NCBI GenBank assembly: GCA_012032555.1
Contig: JAAUSR010000034.1
Span: forward strand, 1 to 51,059
From: Thioploca sp.
GTDB taxonomy: Bacteria; Pseudomonadota; Gammaproteobacteria; Beggiatoales; Beggiatoaceae
DNA length: 51,059 nt
Reading direction: 5' to 3'
Made by a program: the position numbers and the translations under genes. Under the pieces are notes generated by a model that did no database searches, had not been told where the DNA came from, and was given only the letters and a program-made list of their open reading frames with translations. Of the stretch, positions 50,787 through 51,059 are shown in pieces; within the stretch, counting starts at the first letter, position 1, and the number at the start of each line of letters is the position of its first letter.

Positions 50787-50817
50787 AAATCTTCCCTTGA
50801 TTTTCAAAGGAAGATTT
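50787..50817. terminator. Hairpin after rph
   Basis: AAATCTTCC (50787) pairs with GGAAGATTT (ending 50817), with an inner TTGA/TCAA pair. It starts 24 nt after the rph stop. There is no U-tract, so it may stabilise the 3' end or act as a weak terminator. Confidence 0.35.
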
Positions 50818-50859
50818 AAAGCGGTTGACTTTCCAGTTATTAAATGGGGAAGTTAGGGC

Positions 50860-50993
50860 TTAAAAAATAATTGGTGCGTTATGGCTACCGCCTAACGCAC
50901 CCTACCCTACTGCCATTTAGCCGAGCCGAGTAGCCCAGTCGGGTGAGCAAAAGCGCCGCGTTGCCCACCCCAAATTTTGCCACTAAACCCCCA
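50860..50993. repeat. Dispersed repeats at right edge
   Basis: GGTGCGTTATGG...CTAACGCACC (about 50873-50900) forms a hairpin, and GTGAGCAAAAGCGCCGCGTT followed by GCCCACCCC (50943-50973) is an inverted copy of repeat B. Confidence 0.5.
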
Positions 50994-51059
50994 CTACCAC
51001 TGCCCCAACACCTCCCGTGGCAACCACACCGGCACCAAATCTCCCGCCGCCGGTGGTGG
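50994..51059 (-). CDS. Possible C-terminal end of a gene running off the right edge
   Basis: On the minus strand the last 66 bases read P-P-P-A-A-G-D-L-V-P-V-W-L-P-R-E-V-L-G-Q-W and a stop at 50994. The end is GC-rich, unlike most of the window, and too short to identify. Confidence 0.3.
   Translation of the reverse strand, partial: PPPAAGDLVPVWLPREVLGQW

Overview
The window looks like chromosomal DNA of a gammaproteobacterium. The base composition is AT-rich, and several gene neighbourhoods match the gammaproteobacterial pattern: rlmE-ftsH-folP, ppi-lpxH, kdsA-eno, and the LPS genes kdsA, lpxH and a waaE-like glycosyltransferase. The density of IS remnants, palindromic mini-repeats, vapBC-type toxin-antitoxin modules, Uma2 and CHAT proteins, plus a periplasmic molybdoenzyme, is what I would expect of a large filamentous sulfur bacterium (Beggiatoaceae/Thiotrichales). 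That placement is inference; no rRNA or other marker is present.

Layout. 0-0.4 kb: two transposase remnants. 0.4-8.2 kb (minus): Uma2, folP, a small unknown gene, ftsH, rlmE and a hybrid histidine kinase. A structured plus-strand RNA candidate ending in an intrinsic terminator lies at 2.45-2.56 kb. 8.6-13.1 kb: glnD, lpxH and a secreted cyclophilin. 13.6-15.2 kb: two frameshifted glycosyltransferases. 15.4-19.1 kb: a 1207-residue TPR/CHAT protein whose protease dyad appears lost. 19.5-22.5 kb: a frameshifted secreted protein and an intact IS with target duplication. 22.5-30.4 kb: an accessory island of whole and broken toxin-antitoxin modules (vapBC x5 in various states, higBA), a PD-(D/E)XK-like protein, IS630 N-terminal fragments and dispersed palindromic repeats, shaped by segmental duplication. 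30.5-37.2 kb: a four-gene operon for a periplasmic type II DMSO-reductase-family molybdoenzyme (alpha, beta, gamma, chaperone) behind a textbook FNR-dependent promoter. 37.2-38.5 kb: a DUF29 gene broken by an IS982-type element. 38.6-43.0 kb (minus): a candidate undescribed system of a small, possibly secreted protein, an M6-type metallopeptidase with a Lys/Glu-rich tail, a pre-ATP-grasp-like protein and an ATP-grasp ligase. 43.3-50.8 kb: SLC13 permease, DUF58 protein, kdsA (frameshifted), eno, a J-domain-like/PH-like membrane protein and rph.

How parts work together. The molybdoenzyme operon would make a Tat-exported MoCo/Fe-S/heme b complex for anaerobic respiration with an oxyanion-type substrate, switched on by FNR/Anr when oxygen falls. 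The M6/ATP-grasp cluster has the logic of a modification system: a ligase able to form amide or ester bonds on carboxylates, next to a protease whose own tail is packed with Lys and Glu. This is a hypothesis from gene order and composition.

Data quality. Five otherwise sound or recognisable genes (two glycosyltransferases, a secreted protein, the IS982 transposase, kdsA) each lose one base, four of them in runs of five or six identical bases, and one vapC gains a base. This pattern suggests consensus errors in the assembly, so these genes are described as broken in this sequence, not necessarily in the organism.
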